From: a virus | DNA length: 27,230 nt | Strand: one strand, 5' to 3' | IMG/VR virus record: IMGVR_UViG_3300032093_000690 | Location: 1 to 27,230 of that record | Part shown: positions 1 through 6,779 of the stretch, piece after piece | How positions within the stretch are numbered: position 1 is the stretch's first letter | Layout: each line of letters opens with the position of its first letter | Made by a program: the position numbers and the translations under genes | Notes under the pieces: generated by a model | The model's database searches: none | Told to the model about the DNA's origin: nothing | Seen by the model: the letters and a program-made list of their open reading frames with translations, nothing else

Positions 1-86
1 TGCCTTTCATAAAGGCTGATGCCGTTTGTTCAAACAAACAAAATCCAACCGACAGAACTTTGTTTACCTATACCTGTTTAAAACGG

Positions 87-386
87 ATGGCAGCTAATTA
101 TAAGCCAGTAAAGGTATATTACGCTACATATGATTCAGATAATAAGGAACAACTTACTCCGTGCGGAGAAGCTTCTTGCATATATTTGAGTAAAGAACAA
201 ATTGTAGCTAGATTAGAACTTGATACAAAGCTACCACAAGACATTCAGAAATATGTTTTGAACGCAAAAACATATTCTGCAAAAGGAGATTTTTACATCA
301 ATACAAGTTGTATTGTTGAAATCTCAAATGCAGAAATTAAAAGTTTTGTTTTGCGTCCAAAAGAAAAAGCTATTGTTTTTGAGTAG
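87..386 (+). CDS. hypothetical protein, 99 aa
   Basis: A small soluble protein with mixed strands and helices and no motif I recognise. An in-frame TTG at 60 would add nine residues, but the ATG at 87 (MAANYKPVKV) looks like the better start; neither has a clear Shine-Dalgarno. Composition (Lys, Glu, Tyr, Ile) is typical of the ordinary genes of this window. Its 3' end runs about 17 bases into the convergent HAD gene. No function can be given. Confidence 0.6.
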   Translation: MAANYKPVKVYYATYDSDNKEQLTPCGEASCIYLSKEQIVARLELDTKLPQDIQKYVLNAKTYSAKGDFYINTSCIVEISNAEIKSFVLRPKEKAIVFE

Positions 387-885
387 AGCCTAATTTTTTG
401 ATGAGCTTTTTCAATTGTAAAATGGTTTTGTTTGTGCGGGTATGGAGGATTCCATGCCCGCCATTTTTATTGAATTGACTGATGTTTCGTTTATAGTCAT
501 CAATCAATATTGATTTCGGACTTGCATATTTTTGTTTTTCTGTACTGCTCTTACTACAGAAAACTCTATCACTACTGAGTCCTAGATTCTTTTTGCACCA
601 CAATTTTTTCCCTAAGCAGCTTGCTTCATTGTTAGCGGATGCGGTCAATATGAGTGGTTGAAAATTTGTAACAAATTTCCATAATTTGTCACAATCTTTG
701 GTTTTTGGTAATTTAGACCAGAAGTCAACTAATTGTTTGGTATCAAGGTTTTTTAGATAGTTTTTGAGGATCGGCTCGAACTCATCCCTAGTGTGATTAT
801 TCAGGTCAATTTGTAAGATTGAGCCAAGACCGCCTTGCAGATCAACTAGAACACCATCTAAATCAACAAATATGATAGGTTGCAT
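370..885 (-). CDS. HAD-family 5'(3')-nucleotidase-like phosphatase
   Basis: 171 aa. Seen: an N-terminal HAD motif I DLDGVLVD (residues 7-14), a motif II-like LTAS near residue 79 and a motif III acidic ILIDDY near residue 127. The first Asp is the expected nucleophile and the second the acid/base of HAD phosphatases. Length and layout match the 5'-nucleotidase (NT5C-like) group found in many phages, which dephosphorylates (deoxy)nucleoside monophosphates or salvages nucleotides. The substrate is an inference. No clear RBS lies before the ATG; the gene is divergent from the operon starting at 964. Confidence 0.8.
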   Translation of the reverse strand: MQPIIFVDLDGVLVDLQGGLGSILQIDLNNHTRDEFEPILKNYLKNLDTKQLVDFWSKLPKTKDCDKLWKFVTNFQPLILTASANNEASCLGKKLWCKKNLGLSSDRVFCSKSSTEKQKYASPKSILIDDYKRNISQFNKNGGHGILHTRTNKTILQLKKLIKKLGSTQKQ

Positions 886-945
886 ATTTTATCTATGAAA
901 ATGCTAGTCCAAATACATCTAAGAATTTTAAGGAATCAAAGTGGC

Positions 946-951
946 TATAAT
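946..951 (+). promoter_or_regulatory. candidate -10 / late-type promoter element
   Basis: TATAAT followed by AAATAAA in the short divergent spacer before the gene at 964. It resembles a bacterial -10 box and, loosely, a T4 late promoter (TATAAATA). It lies only 12 bases before the ATG, so a transcript from it would be almost leaderless. No -35 box was recognised. Confidence 0.3.
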
Positions 952-963
952 AAATAAATTACT

Positions 964-1707
964 ATGAAAACTCTAGAGCAATACCTGTTAGAATTCCAAA
1001 CTACTTTGCAGTATCATGACGAATTAAATCCAAAGTTTTGGAACAACGATAAGATTAAAGCCGATGTGAGGAAAAGGCTTGTTGAAATTGGAAAATTTTG
1101 GGCAGAATTTGCACTTATCCCGGCAAAAGCAATAAAAGATATTTTATTGACAGGTGGAAATGCGAATTATAACTATACTGATTTCTCAGACCTAGATGTT
1201 CATATTCTAGTTGATAAAAAGAAAATAGCTGATTGCGACATTGAAATATTGGATGATTTTTTAAAAGATAAAAAAGCATTATGGACTTTAACACATGACA
1301 TAAAGATTTTCGGTGTACCTGTAGAGCTTTATGCACAGGATATCAATGAAAAAACATCGCCAAACCAAGGTGTCTTTTCCTTACTTAAAAATAAATGGAA
1401 TAAAAAACCTATTAAAGAAAAAGTAAATTTTGATGATCCTCTATTGCAAAAGAAGACAAAAAATTTAATTGATAAAATCGATTCTCTTGTAAAAGACAAG
1501 TCAGACAGCCTCGAATTGCTAAATGCTTTGAAGAAAAAACTTCGTGATATGCGTTCGGCTGGTGTAAGTAAGGGAGGAGAATATTCCTTAGAAAATCTTG
1601 TATTTAAAGAATTAAGAAACAAAGGTTACTTAGATAAATTGTCGAAGTACATTCTGAAAATAGAAGATGAATCGATGAGCATGACGATGAAAAGGAAGAA
1701 AAAATGA
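964..1707 (+). CDS. nucleotidyltransferase-fold protein with capsid-targeting-like N-terminus
   Basis: 247 aa. Residues 62-82 carry the Pol-beta nucleotidyltransferase signature: a GG pair (64-65) followed by SDLDVH (75-80), with the two Asp residues expected to bind metal. The C-terminal half is helical and Lys-rich. Such proteins transfer NMP to protein or RNA targets (for example MNT-type AMP transfer); the target here is unknown. The N-terminus MKTLEQYLLE resembles the T4 internal-protein capsid-targeting sequence (MKTYQEFIAEA), so the protein may be packaged and injected; that is an inference. First gene of a plus operon; its stop overlaps the next start (ATGA). Confidence 0.7.
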   Translation: MKTLEQYLLEFQTTLQYHDELNPKFWNNDKIKADVRKRLVEIGKFWAEFALIPAKAIKDILLTGGNANYNYTDFSDLDVHILVDKKKIADCDIEILDDFLKDKKALWTLTHDIKIFGVPVELYAQDINEKTSPNQGVFSLLKNKWNKKPIKEKVNFDDPLLQKKTKNLIDKIDSLVKDKSDSLELLNALKKKLRDMRSAGVSKGGEYSLENLVFKELRNKGYLDKLSKYILKIEDESMSMTMKRKKK

Positions 1708-1994
1708 CTGAACAAGACATTGAAAGAATTGTTAAGGACAAAGTCCAAAAGGGTTATGGGTTTGATCCTCTAACAATTATTGCTATTGTATCTGCTGCAA
1801 TACAAATTTATAAACTGATAAAAGCATGTCGTCAATCTGAATCATTACTCAAAGCTTCCGCAAAAAGAAAAGGATTGGCTTATCGGATTTTTGTTAGAAA
1901 TAACTTTCTTAATAAAGTCAAGGAACTCAATGTGCCTGAAGAGGTCGCAGAAGAGATTCTTGAGGAGCTAAGGCTAGAATTTATTAAGGAATAA
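1704..1994 (+). CDS. small helical protein with one possible membrane segment, 96 aa
   Basis: Starts in an ATGA overlap with the nucleotidyltransferase, so the two are translationally coupled. Residues about 20-42 (DPLTIIAIVSAAIQIYKLIK) are hydrophobic and could form one membrane helix; the rest is charged helix ending in an acidic stretch. No motif recognised. The tight coupling suggests it works with, or is packaged alongside, the upstream protein. Confidence 0.65.
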   Translation: MTEQDIERIVKDKVQKGYGFDPLTIIAIVSAAIQIYKLIKACRQSESLLKASAKRKGLAYRIFVRNNFLNKVKELNVPEEVAEEILEELRLEFIKE

Positions 1995-1995
1995 A

Positions 1996-3081
1996 ATGGC
2001 ATTTAATAACTCTGGTGATCCAAGAAGGCAAGAAGCTTTGCATAAACATTTTGGTAAACCGCAGCCTTTGAAGAATGAATCTTTGAATGCAGTTCCCAGA
2101 AGAAATAACATTTATGCTCTTAACAACAAAAGACCGAATCATTCTAACAAAGTAAAAAAGCCTGAAGTAACGCCTCATTATAGCAATCAACCAAGACCAG
2201 ATAAAAGCTTACTTACGAAAATTGCTGGTGAAGTTCACTCATTAAATTTACCGGAAAAGGGATCGTTTAACGCAGGTCTTGCTCCATATGGTGATGATAA
2301 ATATGTGATGGTATACAGGCCAGATGAAATGTCATTTGTTGGTTGTTTGCTTGATAGAAAATTCAAATTGATACCGAGCTATTTTCATAAATTTCCGATG
2401 CGTAATGTGGCTGATCCAAGAATTTTATGGATCAATGAGAAAAAGCTTTTAATGACTTATTCGGCTGTAGATAACTTTAAGGAATTCATAGGTGGCTCCG
2501 TCATCATGGACTTGGATAAGTCACCTGTATTTGTTGACAGCATGCAGTTTCGGATCAGCCCTAGTGATATCGAAGGGCGACAGAAAAACTGGATGCCTTT
2601 TGTGCATGAAGAAAAGGTTTATCTAATTGCTTCAGTTTGTCCACATATAATTTATGAACTTAGTTTCTATCCCAAGGTAACTTGCAAAAAGGTCTATGAA
2701 ACGCCTTGGACTTGTCCATGGCCAATTCAGATGGGATTGCGTGGAAATACCAATGCGATATTGCTTGATGATGGTAATTACTTAGCAACATTTCATACCT
2801 CGCAATACAACGGTAATGTGTGCCACTACGACAATGGTTGCTACATTTTCGAGGGCAAGCCTCCTTTCAAAGTTTTGAAATGTTCAAATCGCACTTACCT
2901 TCCAGCAGACGCAGCTGTACAGCCTTATTTTAGAAAAGCCGGAATCATTAAATGCGTTTTTCCTGTTGGATTAGTAAAGGAGGGGAAAAGAATAATAATC
3001 AGTTATGGAGACAACGATTCAATTGTGAAAATACTGGATACAAACCTCAATGAACTAACTAATTTAATGATCGAGGTTTAG
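1996..3081 (+). CDS. GH130/GH43-like five-bladed beta-propeller glycosidase or phosphorylase
   Basis: 361 aa; RBS AAGGA just before the ATG. About 75 N-terminal residues are basic, low-complexity and Asn/Pro-rich. The rest resembles the GH130-type propeller: NAGLAPYGDDKYVMVYRPD, then NVADPRILWINEKKLLMTYS, then RGNTNAILLDDGNYLATFH, then ISYGDNDSIVKILD at the end. In GH130 proteins the repeated Asp/Arg residues bind sugars and phosphate in the propeller centre. Followed by a GT2 glycosyltransferase and a methyltransferase, it probably belongs to a glycan-modifying set. The superfamily call is fairly secure; the reaction is not. Confidence 0.65.
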   Translation: MAFNNSGDPRRQEALHKHFGKPQPLKNESLNAVPRRNNIYALNNKRPNHSNKVKKPEVTPHYSNQPRPDKSLLTKIAGEVHSLNLPEKGSFNAGLAPYGDDKYVMVYRPDEMSFVGCLLDRKFKLIPSYFHKFPMRNVADPRILWINEKKLLMTYSAVDNFKEFIGGSVIMDLDKSPVFVDSMQFRISPSDIEGRQKNWMPFVHEEKVYLIASVCPHIIYELSFYPKVTCKKVYETPWTCPWPIQMGLRGNTNAILLDDGNYLATFHTSQYNGNVCHYDNGCYIFEGKPPFKVLKCSNRTYLPADAAVQPYFRKAGIIKCVFPVGLVKEGKRIIISYGDNDSIVKILDTNLNELTNLMIEV

Positions 3082-3083
3082 CG

Positions 3084-4151
3084 ATGCATTTTGTTCATAA
3101 AATTTCATTCATGATTCATACAGCATCTTGTGATTTCTTTTTAGAAAATCAGGGAATAAAAAGTTATTTTGAAAATCTTCTGAGGAATTTATCAAGACAA
3201 ACAATCAAAGAATTTGAATTTATATTTGTTGATACATTTTATGAAGAAAATAAAGAAAAATTTGACAGGTTGATGCCGGGACTTCCTTTTATTGTAAAAC
3301 ATGTGCCCGTTCATAAAAACCACCGTTATTGGTACGATAAAGGCCACACTTATATTTCAGCTGCTAAAAATACGGGTATTTTGCATGCAGATGGAGAATT
3401 ATTAATTACTTGCGATGATGCTGAATTTTTCCCGGATGATTTACTTGAAAGATATTGGAACCATTATAAGTCTGGGCATTACATGATTGCTATGCACAAT
3501 AGGCTTAAAAATATTAGAACTGAAGATGGATTTGTTGTGTTTCCAATTGCTGGAGAGGTTTACATAAATGACCATAGATTTTTACAAATGAAACAGGAAG
3601 TACAGAAGCACTCACATGGTAGTTGGGCATTTGCAGGAACCAGTTTTAGCTTACAAGATGCGTTGACTTTAAATGGATTCAATGAAAGAATGGATGGTTG
3701 CAAATCTCTTGAAGATTGTGATTTTGGCAACAGACTGACTATGCTCGGAAGAAAATTTATTTTAGATAAAAAGGGTGTCATTTTTATTTTAGATCATCAA
3801 TGTTACACTAATAATAATGTTCCTGTAAACTGGGAACCAAATCCTGATGACCAGTTGAATCAAGTCCCTTCCACCAAGATAGCAAGAAAGAATATTGAAA
3901 GCCTTATTGCTGTTGAAAATTATGGGATGTATATGTGTGGTGTTGAGCTTAAAGAGATTGTTGCAAACAAAAATGCATTAACACCCAAGCACATGGAAAT
4001 CATCAAAAGAGAAACATTAAAGTATCGTAAGTTTGATCCTTTTGCAGGAAGCAATAGTGAAAATCTAAATATTTGGATGAATGTTCCAACATTTGATCTA
4101 CAACAAGAAAGATTAGAACTAAGAAGTAGTTCTGAATGGAGATGGGGATGA
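3084..4151 (+). CDS. GT2-type (GT-A fold) glycosyltransferase
   Basis: 355 aa. Residues 35-50 (SRQTIKEFEFIFVD) match the opening of the GT-A nucleotide-binding domain, and SAAKNTGILHADGELLIT leads into the DDAEF (111-115) DXD-type metal/UDP-sugar site. LNGFNERMDGCKSLEDCDFGNRL supplies the downstream acceptor-site ED pair. The roughly 110-residue C-terminal tail is unassigned. No signal peptide, so probably cytosolic. It sits three bases after the propeller gene, and its stop overlaps the start of the methyltransferase (ATGA). Substrate unknown. Confidence 0.8.
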   Translation: MHFVHKISFMIHTASCDFFLENQGIKSYFENLLRNLSRQTIKEFEFIFVDTFYEENKEKFDRLMPGLPFIVKHVPVHKNHRYWYDKGHTYISAAKNTGILHADGELLITCDDAEFFPDDLLERYWNHYKSGHYMIAMHNRLKNIRTEDGFVVFPIAGEVYINDHRFLQMKQEVQKHSHGSWAFAGTSFSLQDALTLNGFNERMDGCKSLEDCDFGNRLTMLGRKFILDKKGVIFILDHQCYTNNNVPVNWEPNPDDQLNQVPSTKIARKNIESLIAVENYGMYMCGVELKEIVANKNALTPKHMEIIKRETLKYRKFDPFAGSNSENLNIWMNVPTFDLQQERLELRSSSEWRWG

Positions 4152-4771
4152 TTACTGCTCAGTTTTTTATTGAAAAATACTTATCCAAAGTTCCCGGCTG
4201 GTGTTCTAAAGACAAAGCTGAAAAGTTTGTTGAGTTGATTAATACGACAAATGCTCAGACATGTCTAGAAATAGGTGTTTTTGGTGGTTCTTCATTGTTC
4301 CCGCAAGCTTTGGCTATGAAAGACAAAGGGTCAGGTATTGTCATAGGAATTGATCCATGGACAAGGGATTCTGCCTTAGAGGACATGGTGAACAAAGCCA
4401 ATAAAGATTGGTGGGGCAGTTTAGACTTACAAAACATATATGAAATGTTTTTACAGAACATTCAGAATTATCAACTAGAGCAATTTGTTAATGTTGTTAG
4501 AAAGAAATCGTCAGAAGTTGTTGAACAGTTTGGGGAAAGTACAATTGACATTCTTCATATTGACGGAAATCATTGCGAGAGATTAGCATACGAAGATTGC
4601 GTAAACTTTTTGCCAAAAGTTAAATCTGGTGGTTATGTGTTTTTTGACGATACCACATGGGTTGAGCAGGGAAATGTAGCATCTACTCAAAAAGGTTATT
4701 CATATCTGAAGGAATATTGCGATGAAATTTGCATAGTCAGCAAAGACTGTGCTGTTCTACAGAAGCGTTAA
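4148..4771 (+). CDS. class I SAM-dependent methyltransferase (Methyltransf_24 type)
   Basis: 207 aa. SAM-binding motif I is CLEIGVFGGSS (39-49); the acidic strand-2 residue follows in VIGIDPW, and ILHIDGNHCERLAYED plus GGYVFFDDTTW match the Methyltransf_24 pattern typical of sugar or small-molecule O-methyltransferases in glycan clusters. I chose the ATG at 4148 because it makes an ATGA overlap with the glycosyltransferase stop and has GGAG upstream; ATGs at 4136 and 4142 are alternatives. It probably methylates the product of the preceding glycosyltransferase. Confidence 0.8.
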   Translation: MITAQFFIEKYLSKVPGWCSKDKAEKFVELINTTNAQTCLEIGVFGGSSLFPQALAMKDKGSGIVIGIDPWTRDSALEDMVNKANKDWWGSLDLQNIYEMFLQNIQNYQLEQFVNVVRKKSSEVVEQFGESTIDILHIDGNHCERLAYEDCVNFLPKVKSGGYVFFDDTTWVEQGNVASTQKGYSYLKEYCDEICIVSKDCAVLQKR

Positions 4772-5352
4772 TCGATCAATTTTTCAATAATTTTTTTAAT
4801 TAAATGTTTCTTCCTCACATTTTTGTTGGGGTCTTGAATAAACATTTGTATTAATTTATATGTATTTTTAGTTGATGCGTCTATTTTTTCCATTTCCTCT
4901 GACATATTTTTTACTATCTCTTCTGCGCTATATTTTAGTTTGTTAAAGAAAAAGTCAAGCAAGCTTAGCTTTTGTTTCTCAAGTGGTATCATTTTAATAA
5001 ATACAATCTTTTTTTGATAAGATATTGGAAGCGTAAATAAATCTGAGGTTATTTTATAAATTTCTTCTAGTATGTTGGTTTTCTTGGCTGTTCTTAACAT
5101 ATCAGAACACATGGCTAGAAATAGGTGATTGTCTAGATCGATATTCTGTCCTATTTTTTTCTCTAGGAACTTTGACTTGTTAGCATGATAGTAAGAAGAA
5201 ATTAATCCGTATGGCATGTTCTGATAATTATCTGAAAAATTGAACTCAAAAATATCATTCAGTTCGTGAATATTCTTTATGTGAGGAATGGTGTTGTTTA
5301 ATAACAACAAATAATCAGGTTTTAATTCATCAAGCTTGGTAGACTTTTTCAT
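4768..5352 (-). CDS. hypothetical helical protein, 194 aa
   Basis: Lys/Leu/Ile-rich, almost wholly helical by inspection, with no signal or membrane segment and no motif I recognise. It is the last gene of a minus operon that starts with the membrane protein at 6428 and passes through four tiny aromatic ORFs. AGGA lies directly before the ATG. Its stop shares the palindrome TTAA with the convergent methyltransferase gene, so no terminator separates the two. Confidence 0.7.
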   Translation of the reverse strand: MKKSTKLDELKPDYLLLLNNTIPHIKNIHELNDIFEFNFSDNYQNMPYGLISSYYHANKSKFLEKKIGQNIDLDNHLFLAMCSDMLRTAKKTNILEEIYKITSDLFTLPISYQKKIVFIKMIPLEKQKLSLLDFFFNKLKYSAEEIVKNMSEEMEKIDASTKNTYKLIQMFIQDPNKNVRKKHLIKKIIEKLID

Positions 5353-5378
5353 TCCTGTATTTTAAAAAAAATTTTCGA

Positions 5379-5567
5379 TTATGCAAGTTGATTTGCGTCT
5401 GAATTTAACAGCAGCCCGAATGCGCTTTCTTGCTTATTCAACTTAAAATTATTAGAACAAAAACTTCCAATATTAAATGGAAAATGAAAAGATTTTTGAG
5501 ATAAAAAGCTATAATTTATTTCATGATTCCAATGAAGTGAATACGCAATCGATTGTTTGAAAATCAT
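5379..5567 (-). CDS. tiny aromatic-rich ORF A3 (array 1), 62 aa
   Basis: Begins MIFKQSIAYS, matching the Met-Ile-Phe-Lys start seen across these arrays, five bases after the stop of ORF A2. An upstream in-frame ATG at 5585 lies inside A2 and is less likely. Rich in Ser, Phe and Asn. The C-terminus lacks the usual Cys-Trp ending, as might be expected for the last member before the ordinary gene at 5352. Function unknown. Confidence 0.55.
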   Translation of the reverse strand: MIFKQSIAYSLHWNHEINYSFLSQKSFHFPFNIGSFCSNNFKLNKQESAFGLLLNSDANQLA

Positions 5568-5572
5568 TTTGT

Positions 5573-5752
5573 TTACCAAGGCCATCTATAAATGCTGCCT
5601 TGACTTCCACAAAAACTGCTGGACCAATAAACATGTACATGAAAAAGTGGAGAAAAATAGCTTTGCCTTGCAAAAATAGGGCTCATACCTCTTCCACTAA
5701 ACCAGCTAGATCGATGTGGTTTTGTACATCTACAATTAATTTTATGTATCAT
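5573..5752 (-). CDS. tiny aromatic-rich ORF A2 (array 1), 59 aa
   Basis: Starts MIHKINCRCT in an ATGA overlap with the stop of ORF A. Contains the internal IFAR motif and ends in RWPW. Five Trp, several Cys and many Ser/Arg. The start is fixed by the overlap; an in-frame ATG at 5770 would lie inside A. Member of the same family by start pattern, size and composition. Confidence 0.6.
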   Translation of the reverse strand: MIHKINCRCTKPHRSSWFSGRGMSPIFARQSYFSPLFHVHVYWSSSFCGSQGSIYRWPW

Positions 5753-5937
5753 AGGTTTTTGCTCCAGCATCTTCCTCTAAAATTGTTTAGAGAAAAAACA
5801 GTATTCATCTGTTTTGATTGTTGGAAATGTTTAGTCCAATGATATGAAAAATCCATATCTCCTACATGTGCAAAGCTGAACATAAAGCCTTGTTCAAATA
5901 AGTAAATGGATGACCATGATGTGTTTCTGAAAATCAT
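5749..5937 (-). CDS. tiny aromatic-rich ORF A (array 1), 62 aa
   Basis: Starts MIFRNTSWSS, the ATG overlapping the stop of ORF B as TGATG. It aligns visibly with B: SWSS versus SWSA, then LF, then a Phe-rich middle, then a C-terminal RCWSKNL versus RNWSDGI. The pair is one of the clearer pieces of evidence that these ORFs are homologous proteins rather than chance ORFs. Confidence 0.65.
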   Translation of the reverse strand: MIFRNTSWSSIYLFEQGFMFSFAHVGDMDFSYHWTKHFQQSKQMNTVFSLNNFRGRCWSKNL

Positions 5938-6119
5938 CAAATTCCATCACTCCAATTTCTGCTGTCGTAATTAGCTCTGCTAAAGGCGTTTGATCTTTCT
6001 CTGCTTTCTTGTGCTGGAATTTTCCAAGAAAAACTATAACTCATATCAAAAAAAGATGCAGCAACAAATCTATTGCCGAACAAATTGGTAGCAGACCAAG
6101 AAATGTATTTCAAAATCAT
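5937..6119 (-). CDS. tiny aromatic-rich ORF B (array 1), 60 aa
   Basis: Begins MILKYISWSATN about ten bases after the membrane-protein stop and ends SRNWSDGI. Contains the internal NAFSR motif shared with other members. The stop forms TGATG with the next start. Composition (Ser, Phe, Trp, Arg, Asn) differs sharply from the ordinary genes around it. Confidence 0.65.
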   Translation of the reverse strand: MILKYISWSATNLFGNRFVAASFFDMSYSFSWKIPAQESRERSNAFSRANYDSRNWSDGI

Positions 6120-6128
6120 GATTGTATT

Positions 6129-6428
6129 TCAATTGGTGTCGTTAAACCACATGAATCCTATCACAGAAATTGCTTCAATCCAAGGCCAAAGCCCAAAACC
6201 AACGGCTAAGATAGGCATTTTAAAGTGATTTAAAACTGGTGGCAAAATTCCACATATGAAGCAGACTACAGGAAATGTTAGAAATATATAACACATGGCG
6301 ATTGCCAAAGGGTTGTTTTGTGCTTGTGGGCTATCTGCTCCCATAGCAGCACCCATGATACAAGGGAAGATACTTATCAAAGCAAGAAAAACATTTAAAA
6401 CACAGAAAATGTAAGCTAGAATACCCAT
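6129..6428 (-). CDS. small integral membrane protein, about 3 TM, 99 aa
   Basis: Three hydrophobic segments are visible: residues about 2-26 (MGILAYIFCVLNVF...), 41-63 (IAMCYIFLTFPVVCFICGIL) and 72-92 (PILAVGFGLWPWIEAISVIGF). An upstream GTG at 6437 is possible, but AGGTGA spaced six bases before the ATG at 6428 favours the latter. It leads the minus operon containing array 1. Could be a holin-like or envelope protein, but nothing in the sequence decides this. Confidence 0.7.
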   Translation of the reverse strand: MGILAYIFCVLNVFLALISIFPCIMGAAMGADSPQAQNNPLAIAMCYIFLTFPVVCFICGILPPVLNHFKMPILAVGFGLWPWIEAISVIGFMWFNDTN

Positions 6429-6564
6429 CGAATTCACCTATTAGCAAAGATATTAAAAATTTTTTCTGGCTGCATTAATGCCTATATTGACGATACATCA
6501 CCAAAATTTATATATAAATTATGTTTTCTATTAATAATATATAAAATTAACCAACGGAGGTATT

Positions 6565-6735
6565 ATGGAAATTCCAGCTAGTGTAACAAATTTATTGAAT
6601 AGTGAGATCGATCCGCTTTTAACCGAAGGTATGAGTGAGAAGGAAAAAGTTAATGTAGCAGAAGAAAAAGGGGATTTACTTGTTATTTGTTTGAAAATTG
6701 CATTAGAACAAAAACTCAAGTCTTTACAATCATAA
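6565..6735 (+). CDS. small acidic protein, 56 aa
   Basis: A strong GGAGG lies four bases before the ATG. The protein starts MEIPASVTNLLNSEID and reads as a helical, Glu/Leu-rich small protein with normal composition. It is followed at once by a strong bidirectional hairpin terminator and lies between a divergent membrane-protein gene and the convergent RCC1 gene, so it is a single-gene transcription unit. No function recognised. Confidence 0.7.
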   Translation: MEIPASVTNLLNSEIDPLLTEGMSEKEKVNVAEEKGDLLVICLKIALEQKLKSLQS

Positions 6736-6739
6736 ACTA

Positions 6740-6774
6740 AAACCGCCCCTTACAAAAATCGTAAGGGGCGGTTT
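6740..6774. terminator. bidirectional rho-independent terminator
   Basis: A perfect 14-bp inverted repeat (AAACCGCCCCTTAC / GTAAGGGGCGGTTT) with a 7-base loop, followed on the plus strand by CGTTTTT and on the minus strand by a T-rich run. It serves both the 56-aa gene (+) and the convergent RCC1 gene (-). Confidence 0.92.
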
Positions 6775-6779
6775 CGTTT

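Noticed and set aside
1-59. Possible minus-strand gene start (ATG at 10) and small palindromes at 3-15 and 24-39
   Set aside because: Only three codons are inside the window and no RBS is visible; the palindromes have short stems and no T-run.
1115-1622. Minus-strand ORFs inside the nucleotidyltransferase gene
   Set aside because: Shadows of a well-supported plus-strand gene; low-complexity Phe/Ser-rich translations without RBS or partners.
5600-6209. Plus-strand ORFs across array 1 (5600-5842, 6009-6209)
   Set aside because: No RBS, no coupling, and they lie antisense to a consistent chain of minus-strand ORFs with overlapping starts and stops.
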